From the NCBI GenBank assembly GCA_017882615.1, contig JADGPD010000003.1, forward strand, positions 1 through 64,000: 64,000 bases of DNA, in the 5' to 3' direction. Below are positions 28,178-35,946 of the stretch, piece by piece (the stretch's first letter is position 1; each line of letters opens with the position of its first letter). Below the pieces are notes generated by a model that was given only the letters and a program-made list of their open reading frames with translations, was not told where the DNA came from and ran no database searches. Position numbers and translations under genes: made by a program. The DNA comes from Thermoleophilia bacterium (lineage in GTDB: Bacteria; Actinomycetota; Thermoleophilia; Gaiellales; Gaiellaceae).

Positions 28178-28220
28178 CCAGCGAAAGTCCGCCGGCAGAG
28201 CCGGCGAAGGCTATCGCTGG
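28178..28220 (+). terminator. Hairpin directly after the L,D-transpeptidase stop
   Basis: CCAGCGAAAGTC-CGCCGGC with a short AGA loop, then GCCGGCG and a slightly imperfect right arm ending TATCGCTGG. It starts 2 nt after the stop codon. No T-run, so it may be an RNA-stability or REP-like structure rather than a classical terminator. Confidence 0.5.
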
Positions 28221-28374
28221 TACGACCACTGAATACGAGTCAGCGCGCCTCCGGCGCATGTGCCTCGTCTGCTCCTACGAGCGAGGCGAGCTGGCCGTGG
28301 TTGTGGTCAGTGTTCGGGGCGGAGGGCCCCGGGGACGGCGTTTGGTGAGCCGCGCCCGCCATGTCGGTCGCGGC
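28178..28374 (+). repeat. Dispersed repeat, family B, copy 2
   Basis: About 197 bp, closely related end to end to 29420-29625. Order: a long hairpin (28178-28220), GCGCC-TCC-GGCGC, a GCCTCG..CGAGGC pair around TCTGCTCC, a GTGGTTGTGGTCAGTGTTCG block, and the conserved right end GAGCCGCGCCCGCCATGTCG. It fills most of the gap between the L,D-transpeptidase and chorismate mutase genes. Confidence 0.8.
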
Positions 28375-28422
28375 CGCTGAATGATTCCAGCGGCGCCGCG
28401 CATGGGCTACGATCTTCGCCCC

Positions 28423-28701
28423 ATGAGCGCTAGCAGCCAAGACCCTGTTCTTCTGGCCTTGCGAGAAGAGATCGCCGCCGCCGATCGCGACCTGCTCTCC
28501 GCCTTTTCGCGCCGCCTCCAGGTTGCGGCGAAGATCCGCGCCCACAAGGCCGACTGTGGCTACGACTTTGTCGATCTCGAGCGCGAGAAACAGTTACTCG
28601 ACGAGTGGCGTCGAGCAAACGGCGGAGCAGTCTCCGATGAGACGCTGCTGGCGTTGTTCGAGTCGGTGCTCAGCTTGAGCAAGCGCGAAGCCGGGCGCTA
28701 A
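28423..28701 (+). CDS. Chorismate mutase type II (AroQ-like) domain protein
   Basis: Small all-helical enzyme (92 aa from the ATG at 28423) that converts chorismate to prephenate for Phe/Tyr synthesis. The pattern is 'LREEIAAADRDLLSAFSRRLQVAAKIRAHKA' with the conserved first-helix Arg, then 'REKQLLDEWRR' and a third helix ending 'LFESVLSLSKREAG'. An upstream in-frame ATG at 28402 is possible; neither has a strong ribosome site. It overlaps the convergent nuclease gene by 4 nt. Confidence 0.85.
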   Translation: MSASSQDPVLLALREEIAAADRDLLSAFSRRLQVAAKIRAHKADCGYDFVDLEREKQLLDEWRRANGGAVSDETLLALFESVLSLSKREAGR

Positions 28702-29228
28702 GACAAAGGTTCGTCTTCGTCCTCTTCGTCTACTTCGCCTTCCGGGTCGATCGCGAACTCCTCGGGCGAGACGGTTTCGAGGAACTGCTTGAACTGAGTG
28801 ACCATCTCCTCCTCGCTCACTTCGTCGCCCTCGAACTCGACGGCAGACTCCTCCATCACCTCATCGGCGACGAAGATCGGCGCGTCGAGGCGAATAGCGA
28901 TCGCGATCGCGTCGGAGGGGCGCGCGTCGATCTCGATCTCATCGCCGTTTTGCCGCACCGTTATCGAGGCGTAGAAGGTGCTGTCCTTGAGGTCGGTCAC
29001 GGCGATCGAGACCACCTCGCCGCCCAGCCGCTGGACGATGTCGGCAACTAGGTCGTGAGTCATCGGTCGCGGAACGGGAGCGTCCTGAATCTTCATCAAG
29101 ATCGCCGCCGCTTCCGGATGACCGATCCAGATGGGGAGAAACTTGTTCCCGTCGACCATCTTCAGCAGGACGATCGGCGTCTTGCCGACGAGATCAAAGC
29201 TCACCCCGTAGATCTCCATCCTGATCAT
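28698..29228 (-). CDS. Bifunctional nuclease family protein (DUF151)
   Basis: DUF151/BFN domain protein, family annotated as having DNase and RNase activity. The fold region covers about residues 1-130 with 'GVSFDLVGKTPIVLLKM', 'LPIWIGHPEAAAI', 'PRPMTHDLVADIV' and 'RPSDAIAIAIRLDAPIFVADEVM'. A very acidic tail (EVDEEDEDE) ends it. ATG 29228 is chosen because GGAG lies 7 nt upstream and the domain starts immediately; the longer frame to 29288 is less likely. In Actinobacteria this gene is usually near MerR or aminoacyl-tRNA genes, which is not seen here. Confidence 0.88.
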   Translation of the reverse strand: MIRMEIYGVSFDLVGKTPIVLLKMVDGNKFLPIWIGHPEAAAILMKIQDAPVPRPMTHDLVADIVQRLGGEVVSIAVTDLKDSTFYASITVRQNGDEIEIDARPSDAIAIAIRLDAPIFVADEVMEESAVEFEGDEVSEEEMVTQFKQFLETVSPEEFAIDPEGEVDEEDEDEPLS

Positions 29229-29324
29229 CGCTCGGCTCCACTCCCGATTGTAGCCCCGTAGTAATCGGACAAAACCCTCGCTCGTCAAGCCCTCTCAGCT
29301 TCGGCGCGGATTGGCGAGGCGAGC

Positions 29325-29330
29325 TATTAT
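29325..29330 (+). promoter_or_regulatory. Putative -10 box for tRNA-Ile
   Basis: TATTAT lies 10 nt upstream of the mature tRNA 5' end in an otherwise GC-rich stretch. No good -35 hexamer is evident. Confidence 0.4.
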
Positions 29331-29340
29331 CCTCAGCCGC

Positions 29341-29414
29341 GGGCGATTAGCTCAGTCGGTTAGAGCGCCGCTCTGATAAGGCGGAGGTCGGTGGTTCGAA
29401 TCCACCATCGCCCA
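29341..29414 (+). tRNA. trnI: tRNA-Ile (anticodon GAT)
   Basis: 74 nt. Acceptor GGGCGAT pairs with ATCGCCC plus discriminator A. D-arm GCTC/GAGC, anticodon stem CCGCT/GGCGG with loop CTGATAA (anticodon GAT), T-arm GGTGG-TTCGAAT-CCACC. The 3' CCA is not encoded. A single tRNA outside an rRNA operon; the family B hairpin starts 6 nt after it. Confidence 0.97.
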
Positions 29415-29419
29415 CTTCT

Positions 29420-29462
29420 CCAGCGAAAGTCCGCCGGCAGAGCCGGCGAAGACTTTCGCTGG
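29420..29462 (+). terminator. 43-nt hairpin after tRNA-Ile
   Basis: CCAGCGAAAGTC-CGCCGGC / GCCGGCG-aa-GACTTTCGCTGG: 19 paired bases, a 3-nt loop and a 2-nt bulge, beginning 6 nt after the tRNA. It probably sets the 3' end or protects the precursor. No U-tract follows. Confidence 0.55.
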
Positions 29463-29625
29463 TATAGCTTCTGTGGACGAGTCAGCGCGCCTTTGGCGCT
29501 TGTGACCCGTCTGCTCCTAGTCGCGTGCTCGGCTAGCCGTACGTGTGATCAGTGTTCGAGCCGGACGGACCCCGGGGGGGGTTGGCGTTTAGTGAGCCGC
29601 GCCCGCACAGGTCGGTCGCGGCGGC
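29420..29625 (+). repeat. Dispersed repeat, family B, copy 3
   Basis: About 206 bp in the same orientation as copies 1 and 2. The left 43 nt are an almost perfect hairpin. Then come GCGCC-TTT-GGCGC, GTCTGCTCCTAG, a GTGTGATCAGTGTTCG block, a G-run, and the right end GAGCCGCGCCCGCA. The rest of the gap to 29794 (about 170 nt) shows nothing recognisable. Confidence 0.8.
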
Positions 29626-29794
29626 GGGCACTGGCCCCTGTGACCTTTTTCGTTGAAGCGCGCCTCTGCAAGGCCGTGTTGGAACACTGTCCGCGCAGGG
29701 CTCGCACGCTCAGCGGCGCCCCGAGAAACTGAGGGGTGCTGTTGGGACTCGCCCCTCGAGTGCGATTACCACCCGCGCCGGGTATAGGCCCCTC

Positions 29795-30565
29795 ATGCTT
29801 CTTGAAGGGCGAAAGGCGATCGTCACCGGCGCCTCGAGCGGAATCGGCAAGGCCACGGCTCTTCGGCTCGCGGCGGAGGGCGCGCAGGTGTGCCTGAACT
29901 ACTACTCCGACAACGACAAACCGGGCGCCAAGCAGGCTGTGAAGGAGATCGCCAAAGCGGGCGGGCACGCGATCGCGCTTCAGGCCGATGTCGGGAGGGA
30001 AGACGACGTGACGCGTCTCGTTTCCCGAGCGGCGAGCGAGTTCGGCGGGCTCGATCTGCTCGTCAACAACGCCGGCATCGAGAATCAGGTCGCGCTGATC
30101 GAGATGCCGCTTGCCACCTGGGAGAGAGTCCTGCGCACCAATCTGACCGGTGCCTTCCTCTGCCTGCGCGAAGCGGCCAAGCTGATGATCGCCGCGAAGA
30201 GCGGCGTCGTGGTCAACGTCTCGAGCGTGCACGAGTTCATACCCTGGCCGGGTTACGCGCACTACTGCAGCTCGAAGGGCGGGCTCAAGCTGCTGATGGA
30301 GACGGCCGCGCGCGAGCTTGCGCCCAGTGGCGTGCGAGTCGTGAACGTGGCGCCGGGCGCGATCATGACGCCGATCAACGAGCGGCTACTCGAGCATCCC
30401 AAGGAAGAGCATACGGTCGAGGAGGAGATCCCGCTCGGACGTATGGGGAGCGCGGAAGAGGTAGCCGGCGCGATCGCTTGGGTGGCCAGCGCCGAGGCCG
30501 ACTACGTCACCGGAACGACGCTCGTCGTCGACGGCGGCATGTCCCTTTACCCAAAGTTCGTCTGA
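29795..30565 (+). CDS. Short-chain dehydrogenase, glucose 1-dehydrogenase type
   Basis: Classical SDR of 256 aa. TGASSGIGKA cofactor loop at about 11-20, NNAG near 88-91, catalytic Ser in 'NVSSVHEFIPWPGYAHYCSSKGG' with Y-x-x-x-K following, and 'PGAIMTPIN'. The 'VHEFIPWPGYAHY' block is characteristic of bacterial glucose 1-dehydrogenases, which oxidise beta-D-glucose to gluconolactone. The debranching-type enzyme follows 6 nt later, so a shared role in glucose or glycogen use is plausible. Confidence 0.85.
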   Translation: MLLEGRKAIVTGASSGIGKATALRLAAEGAQVCLNYYSDNDKPGAKQAVKEIAKAGGHAIALQADVGREDDVTRLVSRAASEFGGLDLLVNNAGIENQVALIEMPLATWERVLRTNLTGAFLCLREAAKLMIAAKSGVVVNVSSVHEFIPWPGYAHYCSSKGGLKLLMETAARELAPSGVRVVNVAPGAIMTPINERLLEHPKEEHTVEEEIPLGRMGSAEEVAGAIAWVASAEADYVTGTTLVVDGGMSLYPKFV

Positions 30566-30571
30566 CGCTTG

Positions 30572-32713
30572 ATGACTCGCCTGTCCACCAGTCGAGTGCT
30601 CACCCATGGGGCTTCGACGCTGATCGCCGACATCAGGGAGACGCTGACCACGAAGTCGGGCGGAGTCTTCTGCCTCTGCGCGGGCGGCGGCGACATCGAT
30701 TCGTCGGTCTCGCCGGCGCACGGCCTCTACTTCCACGACACTCGCTTTCTCGACCGCGCCGTCCTGCGCTTAGGCGACGAGCCCCTCTCGGTGCTGCTCT
30801 CGAGCGCGATCGACGACGACCGTTCGGTGAGCGAGCTCACCAATCCCGATCTCGAGCTGAAACGCGGCCGGATGATTCCCAAGCAGCAGATCGGCATCCG
30901 CCGCGAGCGACGGCTCGGCGAGCCGGCCGTTGAGAAGATCTATCTGCGCAACTTCGGGCTCGGCGCGGTGACGCTCGAGTTCGCGCTCGAGTTCGCGGCC
31001 GGCTTCGACAGCATGTTCGTCATCCGCGGCGCTTCGGTCGGGCGGCGCGGAACGCTGCACAAGCCGCGCTGGACGAACAAACGGCTGGTGTTTCGGTACG
31101 ACGGTGCCGACGGGCGCGTGCGTACGACGAAGCTTTCCTTCGATCCTGCTCCCACCCGGCGGGGCGCGGACGGGACGGCTCACTACCGAGTCGAACTGGC
31201 GCCCGGCGCGGGTATGTGCGTGCGCGTCGTCTTCGAGATCTCCGATCTGGGCAAGGGCGCGCTCGAGACGAAGCCGGAATCGTGGCGCCAGCGCAGGCCG
31301 AGCTTCTCAGGCGTGCGCATCTCGTCCGACAGCGCGCTCTTCAACCGCGTTCTCGATCGCTCTTTTGCCGACCTGCATATGCTCACGACGCGCGAGCGCG
31401 GCGAGGTCTTCTTCGCTGCGGGGGTGCCTTGGTTCGTGTGCCTCTTCGGACGCGACAGCATCATCACGGCGCTCGAGACGGTCGCCGACGACCCTCGAAT
31501 TGCCGCCCAAACGCTGATTCTGCTGGCGCGCTACCAGGGTCGCCACCACGACGAGTGGCGCGACGAGGAGCCCGGCAAGATCCCGCACGAGCTCCGAGTC
31601 GGGGAGATGGTGAACCTCGGCGAGGTACCTCAGGCGCCCTACTACGGCACTGTCGACGCAACCCCGCTCTTTCTTTGCTTGCTGGCCGAGTACGTGCGCT
31701 GGACGGGCGATCTCGACCTCTTCCACAAGCTAGAGGGAAACGTCGAGCGCGCGCTGCGCTGGCTTGACGAGTTCGCCGACCACGACGGCGACGGCTTCGT
31801 CGATTATGTCTCCCGCTCCGCGCAGGGTCTCGCCAACCAGGGCTGGAAGGACTCCGGGAACTCGATCGCAAACGCCGACGGCTCCGCCGCCGAACCTCCG
31901 GTGGCGCTGGTCGAGGTACAGGGATACGTCTACCGAGCTCGTCTCGACACTGCCTGGCTGTATCGCATCAGCGGCCGCAACGAGGAGGCCGCGCGGCTCG
32001 AGAAGGAGGCTCGGGCGCTACGAAGACGCTTTCAGAGCGCCTACTGGCTGCCCGATCGCCGCTTTCTCGCGGTCGCTTTGCAGAAGGACGGGCGCCCGGC
32101 CGAAGCGATCACGTCCAACCCCGGTCAGGCGCTTTGGTCGGGAATCGTCGGCACTCGGCACGCCCGGTCGGTCGCGAGCATGCTCCTCTCCAAGCGGATG
32201 TTCAGCGGCTGGGGCGTGCGTACGATGGCCGAAGGCGAGCCGGCCTACAACCCGCTCGACTACCAAGTCGGGGCCATCTGGCCGCACGACAACGCCCTGA
32301 TTGCCGCCGGGCTCAAGCGCTACGGCTTCGACAAGGAGGCCCTAAGTGTGTTCACGGCCGTCTACCAGGCGGCGACCCGCTTCCCGAACTACCGCCTGCC
32401 CGAGGTCTTCGCCGGCTTTGCGCGCGGCGACTCGCCCGAGCCGGTGCGCTATCCCGTCGCCTGCTCGCCACAAGCCTGGTCGGCCGGCGCGATCCCGTAC
32501 TTGCTGCGCAATTCATTGGGGTTGGAGGCGGACGCGACCCAGCACACGCTCCGCATCGTTCGCCCGACACTTCCGGACTGGCTCGGCGAGGTCGCCGTCC
32601 GTCGCCTCAAGATAGGTCAGGCCACCGTCGACCTGCTATTCAACCGCCGCCACGATGAAACCTCGGTGACGGTGCTCGAGCAGCACGGGCTTCTGGACGT
32701 GCTCGTGGAGTAG
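30572..32713 (+). CDS. Amylo-alpha-1,6-glucosidase / glycogen-debranching-type protein
   Basis: Two-domain enzyme of 713 aa. The N-terminal GDE_N_bis domain (about 20-210) contains 'GLYFHDTRFLDR' and 'LRNFGLGAVTLEF'. The C-terminal (alpha/alpha)6 barrel (about 250-700) contains 'AAGVPWFVCLFGRDSIITALETV', 'YYGTVDATPLFLCLLAEYVRWTGD', 'NQGWKDSGNSI' and 'QVGAIWPHDNALIAAGL', typical of GH15-like debranching enzymes. Acidic catalytic candidates are the Asp of GRDS and that of WKDS. The ATG at 30572 follows a TTG at 30569. It is encoded directly after the glucose-dehydrogenase-type SDR. Confidence 0.9.
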   Translation: MTRLSTSRVLTHGASTLIADIRETLTTKSGGVFCLCAGGGDIDSSVSPAHGLYFHDTRFLDRAVLRLGDEPLSVLLSSAIDDDRSVSELTNPDLELKRGRMIPKQQIGIRRERRLGEPAVEKIYLRNFGLGAVTLEFALEFAAGFDSMFVIRGASVGRRGTLHKPRWTNKRLVFRYDGADGRVRTTKLSFDPAPTRRGADGTAHYRVELAPGAGMCVRVVFEISDLGKGALETKPESWRQRRPSFSGVRISSDSALFNRVLDRSFADLHMLTTRERGEVFFAAGVPWFVCLFGRDSIITALETVADDPRIAAQTLILLARYQGRHHDEWRDEEPGKIPHELRVGEMVNLGEVPQAPYYGTVDATPLFLCLLAEYVRWTGDLDLFHKLEGNVERALRWLDEFADHDGDGFVDYVSRSAQGLANQGWKDSGNSIANADGSAAEPPVALVEVQGYVYRARLDTAWLYRISGRNEEAARLEKEARALRRRFQSAYWLPDRRFLAVALQKDGRPAEAITSNPGQALWSGIVGTRHARSVASMLLSKRMFSGWGVRTMAEGEPAYNPLDYQVGAIWPHDNALIAAGLKRYGFDKEALSVFTAVYQAATRFPNYRLPEVFAGFARGDSPEPVRYPVACSPQAWSAGAIPYLLRNSLGLEADATQHTLRIVRPTLPDWLGEVAVRRLKIGQATVDLLFNRRHDETSVTVLEQHGLLDVLVE

Positions 32714-32742
32714 TGGAGGCTCGAGGCGAGCGTGGATTCCGG

Positions 32743-33075
32743 TCAGCTGCTCGGTGGGTGCGGCTCGTTACCACGCCGGCGCCGCGTCCGCAAGTGGAAG
32801 ATGACGCTGGTCACAATTCCCAGCAACCAACCGAGAACGGCGGCAGTAACGATGATCCAGACGAGCGAGGCGTGGCTCGTGCCGACCACCCAACTCAGCT
32901 TCACCTGGCCTGTGTTTGCGACCGCCAGCGCGATCACGACGACAAGCAGCGCCACCAGGGTGAACGCCCAGGCGTAGAGATAGGTGCGGTGGCCGTGCCT
33001 GCGCAGGCGCGCGGAGCGGGGCTCGACAGGTTCCGTTGCGGGTGCCTGTTGCGGTGACTGCGATTCGTCTTGCAT
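32743..33075 (-). CDS. LapA-like DUF1049 membrane protein
   Basis: 110 aa with two transmembrane segments (about 32-53 and 69-92) joined by a short loop 'NTGQVKLSWVVGTSHASL', the signature of lipopolysaccharide-assembly A-type proteins. The second TM is followed by a short Arg-rich end. In Gram-positives the function is unknown. It is convergent with the debranching enzyme gene. Confidence 0.8.
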   Translation of the reverse strand: MQDESQSPQQAPATEPVEPRSARLRRHGHRTYLYAWAFTLVALLVVVIALAVANTGQVKLSWVVGTSHASLVWIIVTAAVLGWLLGIVTSVIFHLRTRRRRGNEPHPPSS

Positions 33076-33245
33076 CCCTACTCCTGATCGTCCGCGGGTC
33101 TACGGTCTACTACATACAAGAATAGCGCTGGAAAAAGCGGTCTTATGAGCATCATGGCGGCGAGAAGCAACCCCCGTGATGGTAAAATAAGACGGTTGAG
33201 GATCGCTTTCCATTGCTCTGCTTTGGTTGGCGCAGATAGCGCCTG

Positions 33246-33860
33246 GTGAGAATGCACGAGAAAAAACCCGAACACCTACGCATCCTGATCGCCAATGAGC
33301 GACGGGATCGGCTCGAACTGCTGGCTCAAGTCGTGACCCGGCTGGGCCACGAGGTGATCGCGCGCGAGGTCGACGTGAAGGAGGTCGCCGCCGTAACCGC
33401 GCAAGTACAGCCCGACGTCGCGCTTGTCGGGCTCGGGCTTTCCTCGGAGCACGCGCTCGAGCTGATATCGGAGATCGTTCGCGACGCCTCGTGCCCGGTA
33501 ATCGCCTTGCTATCGGCTAAAAACCCGGACTACGTGCACGAGGCAGCCAAGCGCGGCGTCTTCGCGTACATCGTCGATACCACTCCCGAGGAGCTGCAGA
33601 GTGCGATCGACGTAACCCTGCAGCGCTTCACCGAGTACCACAACCTCCAAGGTGCGTTCGGGCGCCGTGCTGTGATCGAGCAAGCAAAGGGAATCTTGAT
33701 GGCGCGACACTCGGTCGGCGCCGACAAGGCATTCGAGATGCTGCGCGAGCACTCCCAGCACAATGGCCGCAAGCTCGGGGATGTGGCCGCGGCAGTCGTC
33801 GACAGCCACCAATTGATGATGCCGGCGATTGACATGGAGACAGCCGAGTCGCAAGCCTAG
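33246..33860 (+). CDS. ANTAR-domain RNA-binding regulator with degenerate receiver
   Basis: Antitermination-type regulator of 204 aa. The receiver-like domain covers about 11-128, but the phospho-acceptor position reads G62 in 'PDVALVGLG' instead of Asp, and the switch Lys-Pro is missing. The ANTAR three-helix domain (about 140-200) is intact: 'LQGAFGRRAVIEQAKGILMARHSVGADKAFEMLREHSQHNGRKLGDVA'. It should bind tandem hexaloop RNA hairpins to prevent termination. GTG 33246 or ATG 33252 may start it. No sensor kinase gene is adjacent. Confidence 0.9.
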   Translation: MRMHEKKPEHLRILIANERRDRLELLAQVVTRLGHEVIAREVDVKEVAAVTAQVQPDVALVGLGLSSEHALELISEIVRDASCPVIALLSAKNPDYVHEAAKRGVFAYIVDTTPEELQSAIDVTLQRFTEYHNLQGAFGRRAVIEQAKGILMARHSVGADKAFEMLREHSQHNGRKLGDVAAAVVDSHQLMMPAIDMETAESQA

Positions 33861-34130
33861 TCCACGCTCCCCGAGAAGCTCCCGGCGCTGCGGCAAGACA
33901 AGCGAGGCGCACGAATTGTGCCGCTACGCGAACCAATCGGGGGTATATGGAGATACCGCGCACGGTGGTAACGTTTGTGCAGCGGTGTCTCAACGATCGA
34001 CGCCGCGGATCGTCGGGCGGTAGCCGTAATCCTCGACGCCGTGAAGGATCCGCCCTCAGCAGAGCAGGCCGGAGAAGCCGTCGGCATTCGCCGGCATCGA
34101 AGCTCATTCAAGCTGGGGGAAGGATCCAAG

Positions 34131-35111
34131 ATGAAGTTCTTAAAGTACGTTCCAGGCACAAAGCGCGTGCGTATTGCCGCTTCTTCACTTACGGCCTTGG
34201 TCGCACTGTTCTCGGCGGGGCTCCTCGTAGCGCTCGTCAGTGGGGCCCAGGCGGCCGCGACAACAGTGCCGCTCGGCACCGCCGACAGTTTCGTGGTCCT
34301 GGCCGGCGCCGGCATCACGAACACCGGACCGACCACACTCAACGGAGATATCGGGACATTCCCGACAACTTCGATCTCCGGAAGCGGGTCGCTGACCATC
34401 ACCGGAGCCAACCACGCCGGCGACGCCGTCACGCAGGGCGCGAAGACCGACCTCGTGACCGCCTACAACACCGCTGCCGGTGAGGGGCCCACCTCGCCGA
34501 TCGCAGCCGACCTCGGCGGGCGAAACCTGGCGCCTGGCGTCTATAACTCCGCCTCCTCGATCGGGCTCACCGGGGCTCTCACGCTCAACGCCGGCGGCAA
34601 TCCGAGCGCCGTCTTCGTCTTCCAGGCGGGCTCCGCGCTCACGACGGCATCGGGAAGCACTATCAACCTGGTCAATGGCGCTCAGGCCTGTAACGTCTTC
34701 TGGCAGATCGGTAGCTCGGCGACGCTCGGTACCGGCTCCACTTTCCGCGGAACCGTTCTCGCCCTCACCTCCATCACGGCCACTACCGGTGCGACCATCG
34801 AGGGGCGGTTGCTAGCCCGTAACGGCGCCGTCACACTCGACACGAACACCATCACGAAAGCGACGTGTGCGGCCGTAACCGCAACGACCGCAACGACCGC
34901 AACATCAACGACCGCAACGACCGCAACATCAACGACCGCGACCACCAGTAAGTCGACTGCTACCGCGAAGAAGGCTGCCGCCGCGAAGAAGGCTTCCGCC
35001 GCGAAGAAGGCTGCTGCCGCGAAGAAGGCTGCCGCCGCGAAGAGAGCCGCTGGCGCGGCGACAAGCGCGGCTGCCAGGGAAGCTCTCCGCCGAGCCGCCT
35101 TCACCGGCTAA
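34131..35111 (+). CDS. Ice-binding-like protein (DUF3494) with Lys/Ala-rich tail
   Basis: Exported beta-solenoid protein of 326 aa. ATG 34131 is supported by a GGGGGAAGGA ribosome site and by a signal sequence at about 11-41. The DUF3494 region (about 42-250) includes 'FVVLAGAGITNTGPTTLNGDIGT', 'LGGRNLAPGVYNS', 'AVFVFQAGSALTT' and 'NVFWQIGSSATLGTGSTFRGTVLA', as in bacterial ice-binding proteins. The tail (about 250-326) is a Thr-Ala-rich repeat followed by five KKAAAA-type units. The family binds ice or acts as an adhesin; which applies here is unknown. It pairs with an L,D-transpeptidase 18 nt downstream. Confidence 0.87.
   Translation: MKFLKYVPGTKRVRIAASSLTALVALFSAGLLVALVSGAQAAATTVPLGTADSFVVLAGAGITNTGPTTLNGDIGTFPTTSISGSGSLTITGANHAGDAVTQGAKTDLVTAYNTAAGEGPTSPIAADLGGRNLAPGVYNSASSIGLTGALTLNAGGNPSAVFVFQAGSALTTASGSTINLVNGAQACNVFWQIGSSATLGTGSTFRGTVLALTSITATTGATIEGRLLARNGAVTLDTNTITKATCAAVTATTATTATSTTATTATSTTATTSKSTATAKKAAAAKKASAAKKAAAAKKAAAAKRAAGAATSAAAREALRRAAFTG
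34870..35055 (+). repeat. Tandem repeats in the DUF3494 gene tail
   Basis: First a run of ACCGCAACGACCGCAACATCA-like units (15-27 bp) encoding Thr-Ala repeats, then five 18-bp units (GCGAAGAAGGCTGCCGCC type) encoding Lys-Lys-Ala repeats. Unit variation at third codon positions suggests age rather than recent slippage. Confidence 0.75.
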
Positions 35112-35129
35112 CGGGAGGAACCCCAGCGA

Positions 35130-35918
35130 ATGTTGCCCGGGAAAAAAACCGGAAGTTGGCAGGGGCGGGCGGCGCAACGGCTCCGCCCCTGCCGCATTCA
35201 TCGGCCGGCGGTATTGACATTGCTGGTGCTGCTCGCCGTGGCGTTCATGGCCACGGTGAGAGCAACGCCCGCGGCCGGCTTGACGATCGTGATCGTCAAG
35301 CCGAGTCAGGAACTGGCGGTTCTGTTCAGGCCGCATGAGGCGTTTTCACGGCCTTCAAAGCATTCTGCGGCCTTGTACTCCGTGCCGGCGCGGCAACCGA
35401 TCACTGCGGAGCGAACCGTGCTCCCCGTGGTCGGTCACAAGACGAGCGCCCGCGGGCTCCGCTGGCTACACGTCAAGCTTCCCGGGCGCCCGAATGGGCG
35501 CACGGGCTGGATCAGGAAACGCGCGACGGTCGCCGCGACGACGCGCTGGCATATCGTCATCGACACGTCCAGACGGCAGGCAACCGTCTACAAACGGGCG
35601 CGCCCGGTGCGCATCTTCAGCGTCGTCGTCGGAAAGCCCTCCACTCCCACCCCGCTCGGTAGGTTCTTCGTCGAAGAGTCCATCAAACTGCGAGCGGGCG
35701 CCGTTGGGGCACCGTACGCGCTCGCGCTTAGCGCGCGCTCTACCGTCTTTCAGGAATTCGAGGGAGGCCCCGGTCAGATTGCCATGCACGGGGTGGCGAA
35801 CGTCGGCGGCAAGCTCGGTAGCGCGGTCTCTCACGGCTGCATACGCCTCAGCGGCGGCGCGATGAGTTGGCTCGTTACCCGCATCGGTCCCGGTACGCCA
35901 GTAACCATCACGGGCTGA
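35130..35918 (+). CDS. L,D-transpeptidase (YkuD) with SH3-like N-terminal part
   Basis: Exported or anchored 262-aa enzyme. A hydrophobic segment lies at about 27-46 after a basic start. Residues about 50-135 look SH3-like ('HKTSARGLRWLHVKLPGRPNGRTGWI'). The YkuD domain (about 138-262) ends with S-H-G-C-I-R, catalytic C237, and an upstream H in 'IAMHGVANVGG'. Placed right after the ice-binding-like gene; it might attach that protein's Lys-rich tail to peptidoglycan, which is inference. Confidence 0.9.
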   Translation: MLPGKKTGSWQGRAAQRLRPCRIHRPAVLTLLVLLAVAFMATVRATPAAGLTIVIVKPSQELAVLFRPHEAFSRPSKHSAALYSVPARQPITAERTVLPVVGHKTSARGLRWLHVKLPGRPNGRTGWIRKRATVAATTRWHIVIDTSRRQATVYKRARPVRIFSVVVGKPSTPTPLGRFFVEESIKLRAGAVGAPYALALSARSTVFQEFEGGPGQIAMHGVANVGGKLGSAVSHGCIRLSGGAMSWLVTRIGPGTPVTITG

Positions 35919-35946
35919 GCTTTACCGTCGGAGTCGTTGTTTTCGA

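Noticed and set aside
28178-29625. Family B repeats as an insertion sequence
   Set aside because: No transposase frame, no terminal inverted repeats and no target-site duplication could be found around any copy.
34860-35060. Possible CRISPR or VNTR array in the DUF3494 gene
   Set aside because: Units are contiguous codons for Thr-Ala and Lys-Ala runs in a single open frame; no spacer structure.
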